64,000 nucleotides of DNA from NCBI RefSeq assembly GCF_900141905.1, contig NZ_FQZF01000010.1, positions 62,001 to 126,000 of the forward strand, read 5' to 3'. The position numbers and the translations under genes were made by a program. The notes below the pieces were generated by a model. That model made no database searches, had not been told where the DNA came from, and saw only the letters and a program-made list of their open reading frames with translations. The DNA comes from Muricoccus roseus (GTDB lineage Bacteria > Pseudomonadota > Alphaproteobacteria > Acetobacterales > Acetobacteraceae). This document shows, in pieces, positions 15,999 to 25,305 of this stretch. Each line of letters starts with the position of its first letter. Position 1 is the stretch's first letter.

Positions 15999-18962
15999 GT
16001 GGCCGGAATTTCCGCGTCAGCAGTGCCGCCTGGGCCGGCGGGGAGGGATTCCAGCCCGCCCGAGCCCCGCACGACCGCCCCTGGGGACGGGTCCTTCGAC
16101 CTGCCCGTCCACGCGCCGCTGCGGCTGGACGATCCCGGGGCGCGGTGGATCGTGGAGGCCGGGAGCGTCGCCCTCTTCGTCCTGCGGGCGGCCTCTGGCC
16201 CGGCGCAGGAGGGTGCGCGGCGCTATCTGGGCGCCATCCCGCAGGGGGGGCTGGTCTGCGGCCTGGGCGAGGACCTGGCGGGCAACACCGTGATAGCCGT
16301 CGGAAGCGCCGGCACGCGGATGCGCCCGCTTCTCCTCTCGTCTGGGCCGGCCGGGCCGGCCGCGGATGAGGTGGCGGTGCTGGGGGCCGCGATCGATATC
16401 TGGGCGCGGGCGCTGGCTGATGGGATCGGCCGCCCCCTTCAGCCTCGGCCGCGGGCGGATGTCGCTGCCCTTCCCGATGGCCGGCGTCTGCGCCTTTCCG
16501 CCGGCATGGTGGTGACGGCGGGTGCCGGTCCGCTCTGGCTGCGCCTCAATGCCGGCGAGTGGCTGCTTCTCGGGCTGGAGCGGCTGGACGGGCTCGTTCC
16601 TCTTCCGATGGGTGCCTGGCTCACCTGCGGCGGAGGCGTTTGCCGCCCCATGTCGGCCGCCGAGGCCGTCCGCGCCTCCGACTGGGAGGAGGGGCTGAGT
16701 GCGTTCAACGCCGCCCTGCTGGAGGCGCTTCCCGCCGTCCTCGCGCTGGAAGCGGCCGATGCGCTGAACCGGCGCCGGCTGCGGGAGGCCCGCGAGGCCG
16801 AGGCCTTGTCCCGCCAGGGCGATGCCTTCGGCGCCGTACTCGGCAATGCCCCGGCCCGGGCCGGCATCTCGGACGCTGACCCGCTCATGCCGGTGTTCGG
16901 CGCCGTCGCCGCTCATCTGGGGGTCGAGGCGCGCCGCCCCGTGCGTGTCCGCGCCATCGATGTCGACGCCACCTCCACGCTGGAGGAGCTCGCCCGCGCC
17001 TCCGGCCTGCGCCTGCGCCCCGTGCGGCTGGAGCCAGGCTGGTGGCGCGCGGATCATGGCCCGCTCTTCGTCCGGCGAGGGGACGGTGCCGTGGTCGGCC
17101 TCCTGCCCGAGCGGGGCGGCTACCGCCTCTGCTCCCCCGAGCATCCCTCCGGCGCGCGGCTGGATCCGGCGGCCGCCGCCTCCCTGAGCCCCACGGCCTG
17201 GGCACCCCTCGTCCCGCTGCCCCGCAAGAAGCTCGGCCTGTCCGACCTGCTCGGTGCCGGCATGCGCCATGCGGCGGGCGACGCGTCGGCCATCCTGGCC
17301 ACGTTGCTGATCGGCGCCGCGCTGGGCCAGGCCGTGCCCATGGCGACGGGTCTTGCCTTCACCCTGCTCATCCCGGGCGGCCATCTCTCCGAACTCGCCC
17401 AGCTCGGCCTTGCCCTCGTGCTGGTCGCGGCTGTTTCCTGGGCAGTGGGCCTGGGCGGGGAGGTCGCGCGCCAGCGGATCGAGGCCCGCGCCGGCCCGGC
17501 TCTCCACGCCGCCATCTGGGACCGCGTGATCCGCCTTCCGCTCGCCGTGCTCAATCGCCAGACGGTGGGCGAGACCGCGGCGCGCGCCGGCGCGGCCATC
17601 TCGCTCGCCACGCAGATCCGGGCGCTTGGCTTCGCCGCTGTTTCCTCGGTGGCGGTGGTCCTTTCCTCGGCTGTCGTGATGCTCCTGTTCCAGCCGCTTG
17701 CGGCCTCGGTCGGCCTTGGCCTGCTGGTTCTGCAGATGGCGGCCGCCAACCTCGCCGGCTGGCTCCAGGGGCGCGCCTATGCTTCGGGCGAGGCCCTTTC
17801 CGGCCTGGCCGACGCCATGGTGCTGCAGATCATCTCCGGCCTCGTGAAGCTGCGCCTCGCTGGCGCCGAGGCCCGTGTGGAGGCGATCTGGGCCGAGCGC
17901 TTCGCCGGGATGCGCCGTCGTCTCGTCGCCGCGCGCCGCATCGGCAATGGCTACGACGCCTTCGCGACCGCCTATGGCGTCCTCTCCACCGCCGGCGCCT
18001 TCCTCATCATCGCTCTCCTGCAGCGCGTGGAGCCGGGCCGGGCGGCGCCCTCCCTGGCCTCGGTCATGACCTTCCTTTCCGCCTATGGCCTGATGATGGG
18101 TGCGGGAACGCAGCTTGCGAAAGCCGTCTTCTCCCTGTGGTTCCTCCTCCCGACGCGCCGCTTCGCGCAGCCCCTGCTCGACACGCTGCCGGAGCCCGAG
18201 ACCGGGCGCGTCGATCCCGGCCGGCTCAGCGGGGCGCTCGCGCTATCCGGCATCACCTTCCGCTACGGCCCGTCGGAGCCCTGGATCTTCCAGGGCCTGG
18301 ATCTGAAGGTGGAAGCCGGGGAGTTCGTCGCCATCACGGGCCGCTCCGGTGCGGGCAAGTCCACCCTGGTGCGGCTCCTTCTCGGCCTGGAGGAGCCTGT
18401 GGCCGGTGCCATCTACCTCGACGGCCATGACCTGAGGGGGTTGGAGACGGGGGCGGTGCGGCGCCAGGTCGGCACGGTGGTCCAGGCCGGCAGGCTCCCT
18501 CCGGGCAGCTTGCGCGACGCCGTGCGCGGGACCACCGGCACCGACGATGCCGCCGTCTGGGCCGCGCTTGAGCGCGCCGCGCTGGCCGGCGAGGTGCGGG
18601 CCATGCCGATGGGGCTGGAGACGATGCTGACCGACGCGGCCCGTGTCCTCTCCGGCGGCCAGGCGCAGCGCCTTCTCCTCGCCCGCGCTTTCCTTCAGAA
18701 GCCCGCTCTCCTGATCCTGGATGAGGCGACGAGCGCGCTCGACAACATCACGCAGGAGGCGACGATGCGGGCGATCAGGACCATGCCGGCGACGCGCCTG
18801 GTCATTGCCCACCGTCTTTCCACCATCCGCCATGCTGACCGCATCGTCGTGCTCGATAACGGGCGGATCGTGGAGAGCGGCCGCTTCCAGGACCTGATCG
18901 GGCGGCGGAACGGACTCTTCGCGCAGCAGTTCGCCGAGGAGGCGCGCTGGCGGCAGCCATGA
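15999..18962 (+). CDS. NHLM-type ABC transporter with large N-terminal domain
   Basis: A 987-residue protein starting at a GTG two bases after the preceding stop. The first 400 or so residues form a soluble, alanine/leucine-rich domain with no peptidase residues, as in the second transporter of NHLM systems. Membrane helices occupy about 430-720 (for example LGLALVLVAAVSWAVGLGG and AVSSVAVVLSSAVVMLLFQPL). The ATPase carries Walker A GRSGAGKST near 781, LSGGQAQR near 884 and LLILDEATSALD near 905. It completes the triad with the adaptor and the C39 exporter and may pair with the latter. Its precise role in NHLM systems is not established. Confidence 0.88.
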   Translation: MAGISASAVPPGPAGRDSSPPEPRTTAPGDGSFDLPVHAPLRLDDPGARWIVEAGSVALFVLRAASGPAQEGARRYLGAIPQGGLVCGLGEDLAGNTVIAVGSAGTRMRPLLLSSGPAGPAADEVAVLGAAIDIWARALADGIGRPLQPRPRADVAALPDGRRLRLSAGMVVTAGAGPLWLRLNAGEWLLLGLERLDGLVPLPMGAWLTCGGGVCRPMSAAEAVRASDWEEGLSAFNAALLEALPAVLALEAADALNRRRLREAREAEALSRQGDAFGAVLGNAPARAGISDADPLMPVFGAVAAHLGVEARRPVRVRAIDVDATSTLEELARASGLRLRPVRLEPGWWRADHGPLFVRRGDGAVVGLLPERGGYRLCSPEHPSGARLDPAAAASLSPTAWAPLVPLPRKKLGLSDLLGAGMRHAAGDASAILATLLIGAALGQAVPMATGLAFTLLIPGGHLSELAQLGLALVLVAAVSWAVGLGGEVARQRIEARAGPALHAAIWDRVIRLPLAVLNRQTVGETAARAGAAISLATQIRALGFAAVSSVAVVLSSAVVMLLFQPLAASVGLGLLVLQMAAANLAGWLQGRAYASGEALSGLADAMVLQIISGLVKLRLAGAEARVEAIWAERFAGMRRRLVAARRIGNGYDAFATAYGVLSTAGAFLIIALLQRVEPGRAAPSLASVMTFLSAYGLMMGAGTQLAKAVFSLWFLLPTRRFAQPLLDTLPEPETGRVDPGRLSGALALSGITFRYGPSEPWIFQGLDLKVEAGEFVAITGRSGAGKSTLVRLLLGLEEPVAGAIYLDGHDLRGLETGAVRRQVGTVVQAGRLPPGSLRDAVRGTTGTDDAAVWAALERAALAGEVRAMPMGLETMLTDAARVLSGGQAQRLLLARAFLQKPALLILDEATSALDNITQEATMRAIRTMPATRLVIAHRLSTIRHADRIVVLDNGRIVESGRFQDLIGRRNGLFAQQFAEEARWRQP

Positions 18963-19304
18963 CGGACCCACTGCAGGGTTGGTCGACGGTTCGGGCTACC
19001 AAATTAGGGCGTTGTAACCGCAAGCCTTCTCCGGCCACCTCTCGCCCAGAGCTGGCGTTCCCGTCGCCCACCCGGTCCGGCCTTCAAGCGTCTCCTCGGC
19101 TCCGGGCTTCGCGTTTGGGCACGTGCCGCTTCGATGAGGAAGGGTAGGGCTACCCCGTGCCGCACGCTCTGAACTGTCGCGGCGGAACACGAAACGCGAG
19201 GGACAATCCCGTCCGCCTATCCAAACGGATGGGGCGGCGATCGTTCTCCTGTGGCTAATCCGGCTCGGACACGGCTCAGACCGTGCCGCCGAAGGACCCG
19301 CTCG
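18963..19304. other. Gene-free stretch after the export cassette
   Basis: I see no gene, terminator hairpin or repeat in these 342 bases. Possible frames have weak codon bias. A longer GTG start for the following hypothetical gene at 19251 lies inside but has no ribosome site. Confidence 0.35.
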
Positions 19305-19817
19305 ATGCCCCGTCGCAGCCGCACGGCCGTCGCTCCCTCTGCTGCCAGGGCGGGCGCCACCCCGCCCCGCCTCCGACATGGGTGGCTGCGGAAGGTGCAG
19401 GGCCGCCTGCTCGCCACTTGGCGCCTCTGGTCCTACCGGCCTGAGCAGCACTATCTGCGCGGCCCATCGCGACGTGATCTCATGGTGCTGGTGCTTCTCG
19501 CGGGAGCGACGCAGGCCGTCCCGGCTCCTGCAGCCGCGGATGCAGCGTTGTGGCTTTCCGCCGTGACCGGGCGGCCGAGCCTGTCCCTGGTGCGGCGCGA
19601 CGGGCCGAGCGCCCTGTCGGTACGGCCAGCCTTTGCCGACGCCTGTGACTTGGCTCTGGAACGTGGCGCCAGCCGGCGCGTGTTCCTGACCTCGGATCCT
19701 TCCGGGAATCCGATGCCGCACACGGCGACGATGGCCTGCCACGAGAGCCGCGGCGTCGGCCCTCGGCTGCTGCTCCACGAACCGCTCCAGCTACGCGGCC
19801 CGGTGTGGTTCCTGTGA
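19305..19817 (+). CDS. Hypothetical protein, possible single-pass membrane or exported protein
   Basis: A 170-residue reading frame from the ATG at 19305, which has AAGGA nine bases upstream. Third positions are fairly GC-rich, supporting real coding. The first 60 residues are basic (MPRRSRTAVAPS, LRHGWLRKVQGRLLATWRLW), then comes a short hydrophobic run (DLMVLVLLAGATQAVPAPAAADAALWL) and a C-terminal part (RPAFADACDLALERGASRRVFLTSDPSG). I recognise no family. The opposite strand is also open over most of this stretch, so the call is tentative. It lies between the export cassette and a region of pseudogenes and may itself be degraded. Confidence 0.4.
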   Translation: MPRRSRTAVAPSAARAGATPPRLRHGWLRKVQGRLLATWRLWSYRPEQHYLRGPSRRDLMVLVLLAGATQAVPAPAAADAALWLSAVTGRPSLSLVRRDGPSALSVRPAFADACDLALERGASRRVFLTSDPSGNPMPHTATMACHESRGVGPRLLLHEPLQLRGPVWFL

Positions 19818-20165
19818 GCCCCGGCCCCGTAAACCGCGGCGATGCCACGCGTGGCTCTCAGGACGAAGGGCTTTGGACCTCGCCACCGGCCACGATGGTG
19901 TGGCTTCCCACCCTCCCGCCCGGTATCCTCGTCCGGCATGGCGAAACACCGCCGGAGACGGATGACGCTGGAGAGGAATGAGAAGCTGCAGCATCGGCCG
20001 GCCGCCAGCGGAGGGTCATCGCGTTAGAGGAGCGGCAGCACCGTCCTCGATCGCGGCTCCCTCGGCGCCGAGCCCTGGTCGTAGAGATCAGGTGCGTGGA
20101 ATGGCTCCTACCTTGCCGGCATCCGCCGGGGCTTCCCGGCCTCGCTAGCCTGGCGGCCGCCGACG
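19818..20165. other. Gene-free stretch
   Basis: Nothing recognisable is seen in these 348 bases between the hypothetical gene and the end of the MocR pseudogene. Open frames on both strands have no ribosome sites or family resemblance. Confidence 0.35.
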
Positions 20166-20830
20166 CTAGGCATGTACAGCCTGGCCGAGACGGTCGGCGG
20201 CCTCCTTCAACGCCGGGAGGGCATGCCCGGAATGGCCGAGCACGAAGCCGTCCGGCCCTCCTGGCACGATCCGTGTTTCCGAGAGGAGTCGCCCCTCCAC
20301 CCCGGCGGCGCCTCGTATCCTTTTCTGCTGCGTCCGGAGGCAGTTCCCGAGGCAGTGTGGCGACCAGATGCAGGCCCTGGTCGGGTACCCTTACTCCAAG
20401 CATCCCGGCGGATGCCCGCATGAGGCTCGCAGCCAGGAGGTCGCGGGCGGCGCGGTAGCGTGAGCGCATCCGGCGGACATGCTCGGCGAAGTCACCGCCT
20501 GTGATCAGCTGCGCCAGTGGCCCTTCCAGCACGCCCGGCGGGAATCGGTCGGCCATGGTCCGGGCGGCGACAGCCCGGGCGACGAGGGCAGGAGGCAGGA
20601 GGCAGGAGGCAGGAGGCAGGAGGCAGGAGGCAGGACCACGTAGCCGATCCGCAGGCCCGGGAAGAGCGTCCTGGAGAAGGCGCCGAAGTAGATCACGCGC
20701 CCCCGGCCATCGATGCCGGCGAGCGCCGTGAGCGGCGCTCCGGCGAGGCGGAACTCGCTGTTGTGGTCGTCCTCCAACACCCAGGATCCGGTCTCGTGCG
20801 CGGTGCCTGCGGTCGGTCCTGAAGCGGCGC
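20166..20830 (-). pseudogene. MocR/PdxR-type regulator, C-terminal aminotransferase domain only, frameshifted
   Basis: Three successive minus-strand frames give a continuous aminotransferase-like C-terminus. First GSWVLEDDHNSEFRLAG and YFGAFSRTLFPGLRIGYVVLPP (about 20820-20640), then ALVARAVAARTMADRFPPGV through GLHLVATLPRELPPDAAE (about 20590-20320), then VEGRLLSETRIVPGGPDGF and ALPALKEAADRLGQAVHA with stop at 20166. The first break is at a 7-bp tandem repeat, the second near 20320. The N-terminal GntR-type DNA-binding half is missing, replaced by the start of a histidine kinase. The usual PLP lysine position reads Arg (FSRTL). This is a dead, fused fragment. Confidence 0.75.
20591..20632. 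repeat. Tandem repeat of GGAGGCA, six copies
   Basis: Six perfect 7-bp units with partial units on both sides interrupt the MocR coding sequence, adding a PPASCLL-type repeat to the translation. One unit changes the frame by one base, so slippage here would switch the downstream frame. Confidence 0.85.
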
Positions 20831-21453
20831 GCGGCCGCGGCCAGGCGCTCTATCGGAAGGGCCAGGTTGCGCGCCGTGACCATGGCGAGCGCCAGGACGG
20901 AGGCGAATGCGAAGCAAAGCTCCAGCGCGCCGCGCACGCCGGAGTTGAGGCCCCAGGTCCATTCCGGGACGGTGAAGATCAGCCAGGAACGGTCGAGGAG
21001 CTGGATTCCCATGAAGTAGGTTTCCGCGTTGCGGCCCGGTTCGAAGCGGAAGCGGGCCTCGTCCATCTCCGGGCTGTCTGAGGCGAAGAAGATCACCGTG
21101 CGCGAGGGGCTGCCGAGAAGTGGCTGCAGGATCGAAAGCGCCTCGTCGAAATTTCCGCGCAGCCGCTCCGTGACCCGGAGCGGTGTCTCGCCCGGGTACC
21201 AGGTCAGCCGGTACTCCGCCGTTCCCGCCACGGCCGCGATGGCCGGCCGCTTCTCCGGGGGCAGGGCCTCGATGATCCGCACCGCGGTGGCGGCGCTGTT
21301 CAGCAGGCCGGACTCCAGCAGCGACGGCCGGACCCACACTCCGGCAAAGCTCACGAACAGCGTGTTCATCAGCAGCGTTGTGCCGAAGGCGAGCAGGATG
21401 GTCGAGACGAACCTCCGGGCGATGGTATCGCTCAGCCAGCGTTGCAGGCTCAT
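20831..21453 (-). pseudogene. Sensor histidine kinase, truncated after the HAMP-like region
   Basis: The ATG at 21453 overlaps the response-regulator stop (ATGA), as in an intact two-component operon. About 208 residues are kinase-like: a first membrane segment (FVSTILLAFGTTLLMNTLFVSFAGVWV), a periplasmic sensor part (PSLLESGLLNSAATAVRIIE to MGIQLLDRSWLIFTVPEW), a second segment (GALELCFAFASVLALAMVTA) and a HAMP-like start (ALPIERLAAAARRFRTD). The sequence then joins MocR DNA out of frame near 20830. The H, N and G boxes of the kinase are absent, so it cannot phosphorylate. The open frame continues to 19858 but as nonsense. Confidence 0.78.
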
Positions 21454-22166
21454 GTGCGCCGCACCGGGGCTGTCAGGATGTAGCCTCCGTTGCGCACGGT
21501 CCGGATCAGTTCGGGGCTCTTCGGGTCCTCCTCCAGCTTGCCGCGAAGACGGCTGACCTGCACGTCGATGCTGCGGTCGAAGCTTGCGCTGGCTTCGCCG
21601 TGAAGGACGTCCAGCAGCATGTCACGCGTCAGCACGCGCTGCGGGCGCTCGGCGAAGGCCAGGAGCAGGTCGAACTCGCGGGCCGACAGGAAGACGAGGG
21701 TGTTGTCGTCCGAACGCAACCCCGGCCGCGTGACGTCGAGCCATCAGCGGCCGAAGCTGAGCATCGGCCGCTGGTCCTTGGGCTGTGCGGGCGTCTCGGA
21801 GCGGCGAAGCACCGCCTTGATCCGTGCGAGGAGCTCCCGCGCGTTGAAGGGCTTCGTGATGTAGTCGTCGGCGCCGATCTCCAGGCCGACAACCCGGTCG
21901 GTGTGCTCGCCCATCGCGGTGAGCATGATCACCGGGACGGAGGATGTGGCGCGGAGACGGCGGCACAGGTCGAAGCCATTCTCTCCCTGCAGCGTCACGT
22001 CAAGGATGACGACGCTCATAGCCTGGGTTTCCAGCAAGGAGAACATCTCCTCGCCCCGGCGCGCTACGGCGACCGTGCAGGCGTGGTTCTGCAGGAACTG
22101 CGTCAGCAGCGAGAGGATGTCCTCGTCGTCATCCACGATCAAACGTGCGGCATCGTCGTCATCCAT
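21450..22166 (-). pseudogene. OmpR-family response regulator interrupted by an in-frame stop codon
   Basis: The receiver half (residues 1-140; DDDED pocket, Asp56 in VVILDVTLQG, Lys in YITKPFNARELL) and the winged-helix half (LVFLSAREFDLLLAFAERPQ through RTVRNGGYILTAP) lie in the same frame, 238 codons in all. They are split by one TGA at 21744-21746, giving LSFGR-stop-WLDVTRPGL. A single substitution from TGG or CGA would explain it. Reinitiation at 21719 could yield a free DNA-binding domain. The partner kinase gene just downstream is truncated, which fits loss of the whole system. Confidence 0.8.
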
Positions 22167-22287
22167 GTCCTTCTACCGCGAGGGGGCGCACCGCGCTATC
22201 CAGCGTGGTGGGCGCGAAAAGGGTGTTCCGGTGCGCCAGCGCGCGGAGGCGCTGCAGGGGTGTGCTGGCCATGATGTCGGGGCCCGA

Positions 22288-23106
22288 CTACAGCAGAAAG
22301 GCGAGAGCTTCGTCACAGGGCTGCTCCACCTTGAGCGTGAGCAGGTCATCGGCCCGGGTGCGGCCCAGGTTCACCGCGGCCACGGGCTTTCCGGCCCTGG
22401 CGGCCGCTTGCACGAAGCGGAAGCCCGAATAGACCATCAGCGAGGAGCCGATGACGAGGACCGCGTCGGCTTCGTCGAGCGCCCCGCGGGCAGCATCAAT
22501 CCGCTCTCGCGGCACGCACTCACCGAAGAACACGACGTCGGGCTTCAGCACGCCGCCGCAGGATGGACAGGGTGGGACGGCGAATTCGGCGAAATCCGCG
22601 GCCTCAAGGTCGGCGTCACCATCCGGCGCCGCCGCGGCCCCCCGCTCCGCCCAGCCAGGGTTCAGCTGGATCAGCTCCGCCTGCATCCTCTCGCGAGGGA
22701 TCGTCTCGCCGCAGCGGGTGCACCGGACCCGGTCCAGCCGGCCATGCAGGTCCACCACCCGGCTGCTGCCGGCGGCCTGGTGGAGGCGATCGACATTCTG
22801 GGTGAGCAGGAACTCGCTCTTGCCCTGGGCCTCAAGCCGGGCGAGGGCGAGGTGGGCCCGGTTCGGGCGCACCCGGCCGAAGCGGCGCCAGCCGACGAGG
22901 CTGCGCGCCCAGTACCGCTGCCGGGCCTCCGCACCCGCCATGAAGACCTGGAAGGTCATGGGCTGGGCCCGCTTCCACTGGCCGGCGGCGTCGCGGTAGT
23001 CGGGGATGCCGGCGCTGGTGCTGCAGCCGGCCCCGGTCAGCACGAAGATGCGCCGGTGGCGAGCGATGAAGTCCTGTAGAGGCGCTCTGTCGTCCATGGG
23101 GCGCAT
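22288..23106 (-). CDS. Sir2-family NAD-dependent protein deacylase
   Basis: A 272-residue sirtuin. The NAD pocket reads LTGAGCSTSAGIPDYRD (residues 23-39) and LTQNVDRLH (101-109); the catalytic His121 is in DLHGRLDRVRC. Zinc ligands are Cys129, Cys132 and a CPSC pair in VPPCPSCGG. VFFGECVP and VIGSSLMVYSGFRF complete the fold. A second ATG at 23097 is an alternative start; neither has a clear ribosome site. The family removes acyl groups from lysines using NAD+ in the cytoplasm. It is unrelated to its decayed neighbours. Confidence 0.9.
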   Translation of the reverse strand: MRPMDDRAPLQDFIARHRRIFVLTGAGCSTSAGIPDYRDAAGQWKRAQPMTFQVFMAGAEARQRYWARSLVGWRRFGRVRPNRAHLALARLEAQGKSEFLLTQNVDRLHQAAGSSRVVDLHGRLDRVRCTRCGETIPRERMQAELIQLNPGWAERGAAAAPDGDADLEAADFAEFAVPPCPSCGGVLKPDVVFFGECVPRERIDAARGALDEADAVLVIGSSLMVYSGFRFVQAAARAGKPVAAVNLGRTRADDLLTLKVEQPCDEALAFLL

Positions 23107-23202
23107 GTAGGATCGGGTGCGAGCAACGGCTACGGGGGCGGCTCCGGCATGCCGGTGGTCCGTCCGCCCGGGCTGCGCGGCGGCACGGACCCGGGGCGGG
23201 CG

Positions 23203-23931
23203 TCATACATGGACGTCCCCATGCGCCAGCTCGCCACCCGTCTCGCGTGGGCGGAACCTGGCGTAGGTCAGCCAGCCGTAGAAGACGAGGACCGCGAGGA
23301 GCACGGCCCAGCCCGGGACAGGGCCGAGCGCCACGTTCTCGATCAACCCCGGCACGGGCCTTTCCGGATCCACCGGAGCCGCGTCCAGCAGGAGCCAGGA
23401 GGAGCTGATCTTCAGGATCCAGGCGGCCAGCAGCACCAGGAACATCCAGAAGTAGTTCCGCCGCAGCCGGCGGGAGATGGCGGTTCGTTTCGAGATGAAG
23501 AAGCGCGGCTCGCGCAGGTCCTCCCCGATCAGCCGTGTCCAATCGCCGGTTTCCTCCGGACGGGGCGCGAAGAACTGCGCGTAGTAGTTCCGCTCCAGCC
23601 GCCGGACCCGGGTCCTGTAGACGTCGAAGAAGCGGTAGCGCCGCGCCTCGATCGAGAGCAGGAGCATCACCAACACCATGGCGAAGAGCAGCACGCCGTG
23701 ATGCGCCGAGGGGGTCGAGAGCGAGACGGAGAGCATCCCGGCGACCACCGTGATGGCCCAGTTCGTCGTGCGGTCGATCCGGTCCCTCCAGCCCGTCATG
23801 CGCCCGATCTCGGCGCGGTGGAAATGCGCGAGCACCGTGATCGCCTCGCCCGGGCTCCTGGGAAGCGGAATGGCCGAGTGTCCGCCCGTCTCCTCGTCGC
23901 CCGCCCGACTGCCCTGCGGAGCGTTCGTCAT
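23203..23931 (-). CDS. DUF2270-family membrane protein
   Basis: A 242-residue protein. I start it at 23931 because GAGGTGG precedes that ATG. The stretch HFHRAEIGRMTGWRDRIDRTTNWAI is typical of DUF2270. Four membrane segments are visible: NWAITVVAGMLSVSL, GVLLFAMVLVMLLLSIEA, YFWMFLVLLAAWILKISSSW and WAVLLAVLVFYGWLTYARF. The loop between segments 2 and 3 is charged (RRYRFFDVYRTRVRRLERNYYAQFF). Function of the family is unknown. Confidence 0.85.
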   Translation of the reverse strand: MTNAPQGSRAGDEETGGHSAIPLPRSPGEAITVLAHFHRAEIGRMTGWRDRIDRTTNWAITVVAGMLSVSLSTPSAHHGVLLFAMVLVMLLLSIEARRYRFFDVYRTRVRRLERNYYAQFFAPRPEETGDWTRLIGEDLREPRFFISKRTAISRRLRRNYFWMFLVLLAAWILKISSSWLLLDAAPVDPERPVPGLIENVALGPVPGWAVLLAVLVFYGWLTYARFRPRETGGELAHGDVHV

Positions 23932-24300
<369 letters not shown>

Positions 24301-25281
24301 TCAGTCGGCTCGGATCCCCGTCTCCCGGATGAGCCTGGCCCAGCGGCGTAGGTTGTTGTCGATCAGCTCCGCCAGCGCCTCCGGCGGGCCGCCGACCGGC
24401 TCGAAGCCCACCTCCTCCAGGCGCGCGCGCAGCGCAGGCTCCTCCAGCACGGCGTTGCAGGCGCGGTTCATCTCCGCCACCACCTCCGCGGCGGTGCCTG
24501 CGGGGAAGAGCACGCCCTCCCAGTTCGTCACCTCGAAATCCGGGTAGCCGAGCTCCGCCATGGTCGGCACCTCCGGCAGGGCCCGGGCCCTCTCGCGCGT
24601 GCTGACGGCGAGCGGGACTAGGGCGCTGCTGCGGATATGCGGCACCACGGGCGCGGCGGTGACCCAGAGGGCGTCCACATGACCGGCCAGCACGTCCGAC
24701 ACGGCGGGCCCGCCTCCCCGGTAGGGCACATGGGTCCAGCGCCGCCGCGTCATCACCTGCATCAGTGCCCCGGCGAGGTGACCACTGCTGGCATTGCCGG
24801 GGGAGGCGATGTTGAGCCGTCCGCCCCGCTGCTCCGCCTCGGCCAGGAGGCCGCCGAAATCCCTCACGCCCAGGGAAGGGTGTGCCACCAGCACCTGCGG
24901 CGCGCGGCAGAGCAGGACCGAGGGCACGAAGTTGCGCCGGGCATCCCAGGTGACGGTCTGGAGCGCCGGGTTCACCGTCAGCACGTCGGAGGCGACCAGG
25001 GCCGTGTAGCCGTCCGGCGCCGCGCGGGCGACGAGGTCGATCCCGATATTGCCCGCCGCGCCACCCCGGTTCTCCACCACGACAGGCGCGCCGAGGCGGG
25101 GCTGGAGCCGTTCCGCGACCTGCCGGGTGAGCAGGTCCACACTGCCGCCGGCCGCGAGCGGCACGATGAAACGGACCGGTCGGTCCGGCCAGGCGGCGAG
25201 GGCCGGGCGCGCGAGCGCCATGCCGGCACCAAGCCCGAGCACGCCCCGCCGGCCCCACGCCGTCACTTTTTTGCTTTGCAT
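24301..25281 (-). CDS. TTT (Bug) family periplasmic solute receptor
   Basis: A 326-residue receptor with a signal peptide (AWGRRGVLGLGAGMALARPALA) and the family pattern [47 protein letters not shown] and HVPYRGGGPAVSDVLAG. A GGGAGGAGAC site precedes the ATG. It is the last gene of a leftward set with cysteine dioxygenase-like and rhodanese genes, starting 24 bp after the rhodanese stop. A sulfur-containing organic acid is the plausible ligand by context. Confidence 0.9.
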   Translation of the reverse strand: MQSKKVTAWGRRGVLGLGAGMALARPALAAWPDRPVRFIVPLAAGGSVDLLTRQVAERLQPRLGAPVVVENRGGAAGNIGIDLVARAAPDGYTALVASDVLTVNPALQTVTWDARRNFVPSVLLCRAPQVLVAHPSLGVRDFGGLLAEAEQRGGRLNIASPGNASSGHLAGALMQVMTRRRWTHVPYRGGGPAVSDVLAGHVDALWVTAAPVVPHIRSSALVPLAVSTRERARALPEVPTMAELGYPDFEVTNWEGVLFPAGTAAEVVAEMNRACNAVLEEPALRARLEEVGFEPVGGPPEALAELIDNNLRRWARLIRETGIRAD

Positions 25282-25305
25282 GGACGTCTCCTCCCTGCCG
25301 CCAGC

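Noticed and set aside
18996-19778. A 260-codon minus-strand frame opposite the hypothetical gene
   Set aside because: No recognisable domain, many cysteine/arginine/proline runs, and the plus-strand frame has the better codon pattern and ribosome site.
20587-20635. The 7-bp tandem repeat as a CRISPR or origin iteron
   Set aside because: Units are contiguous with no spacers, and they interrupt a coding sequence; no replication gene is nearby.
19858-21453. A single 531-residue hybrid kinase protein
   Set aside because: Only the first ~208 residues are kinase-like; the rest mixes wrong-frame and right-frame MocR sequence, so it is a pseudogene fusion.
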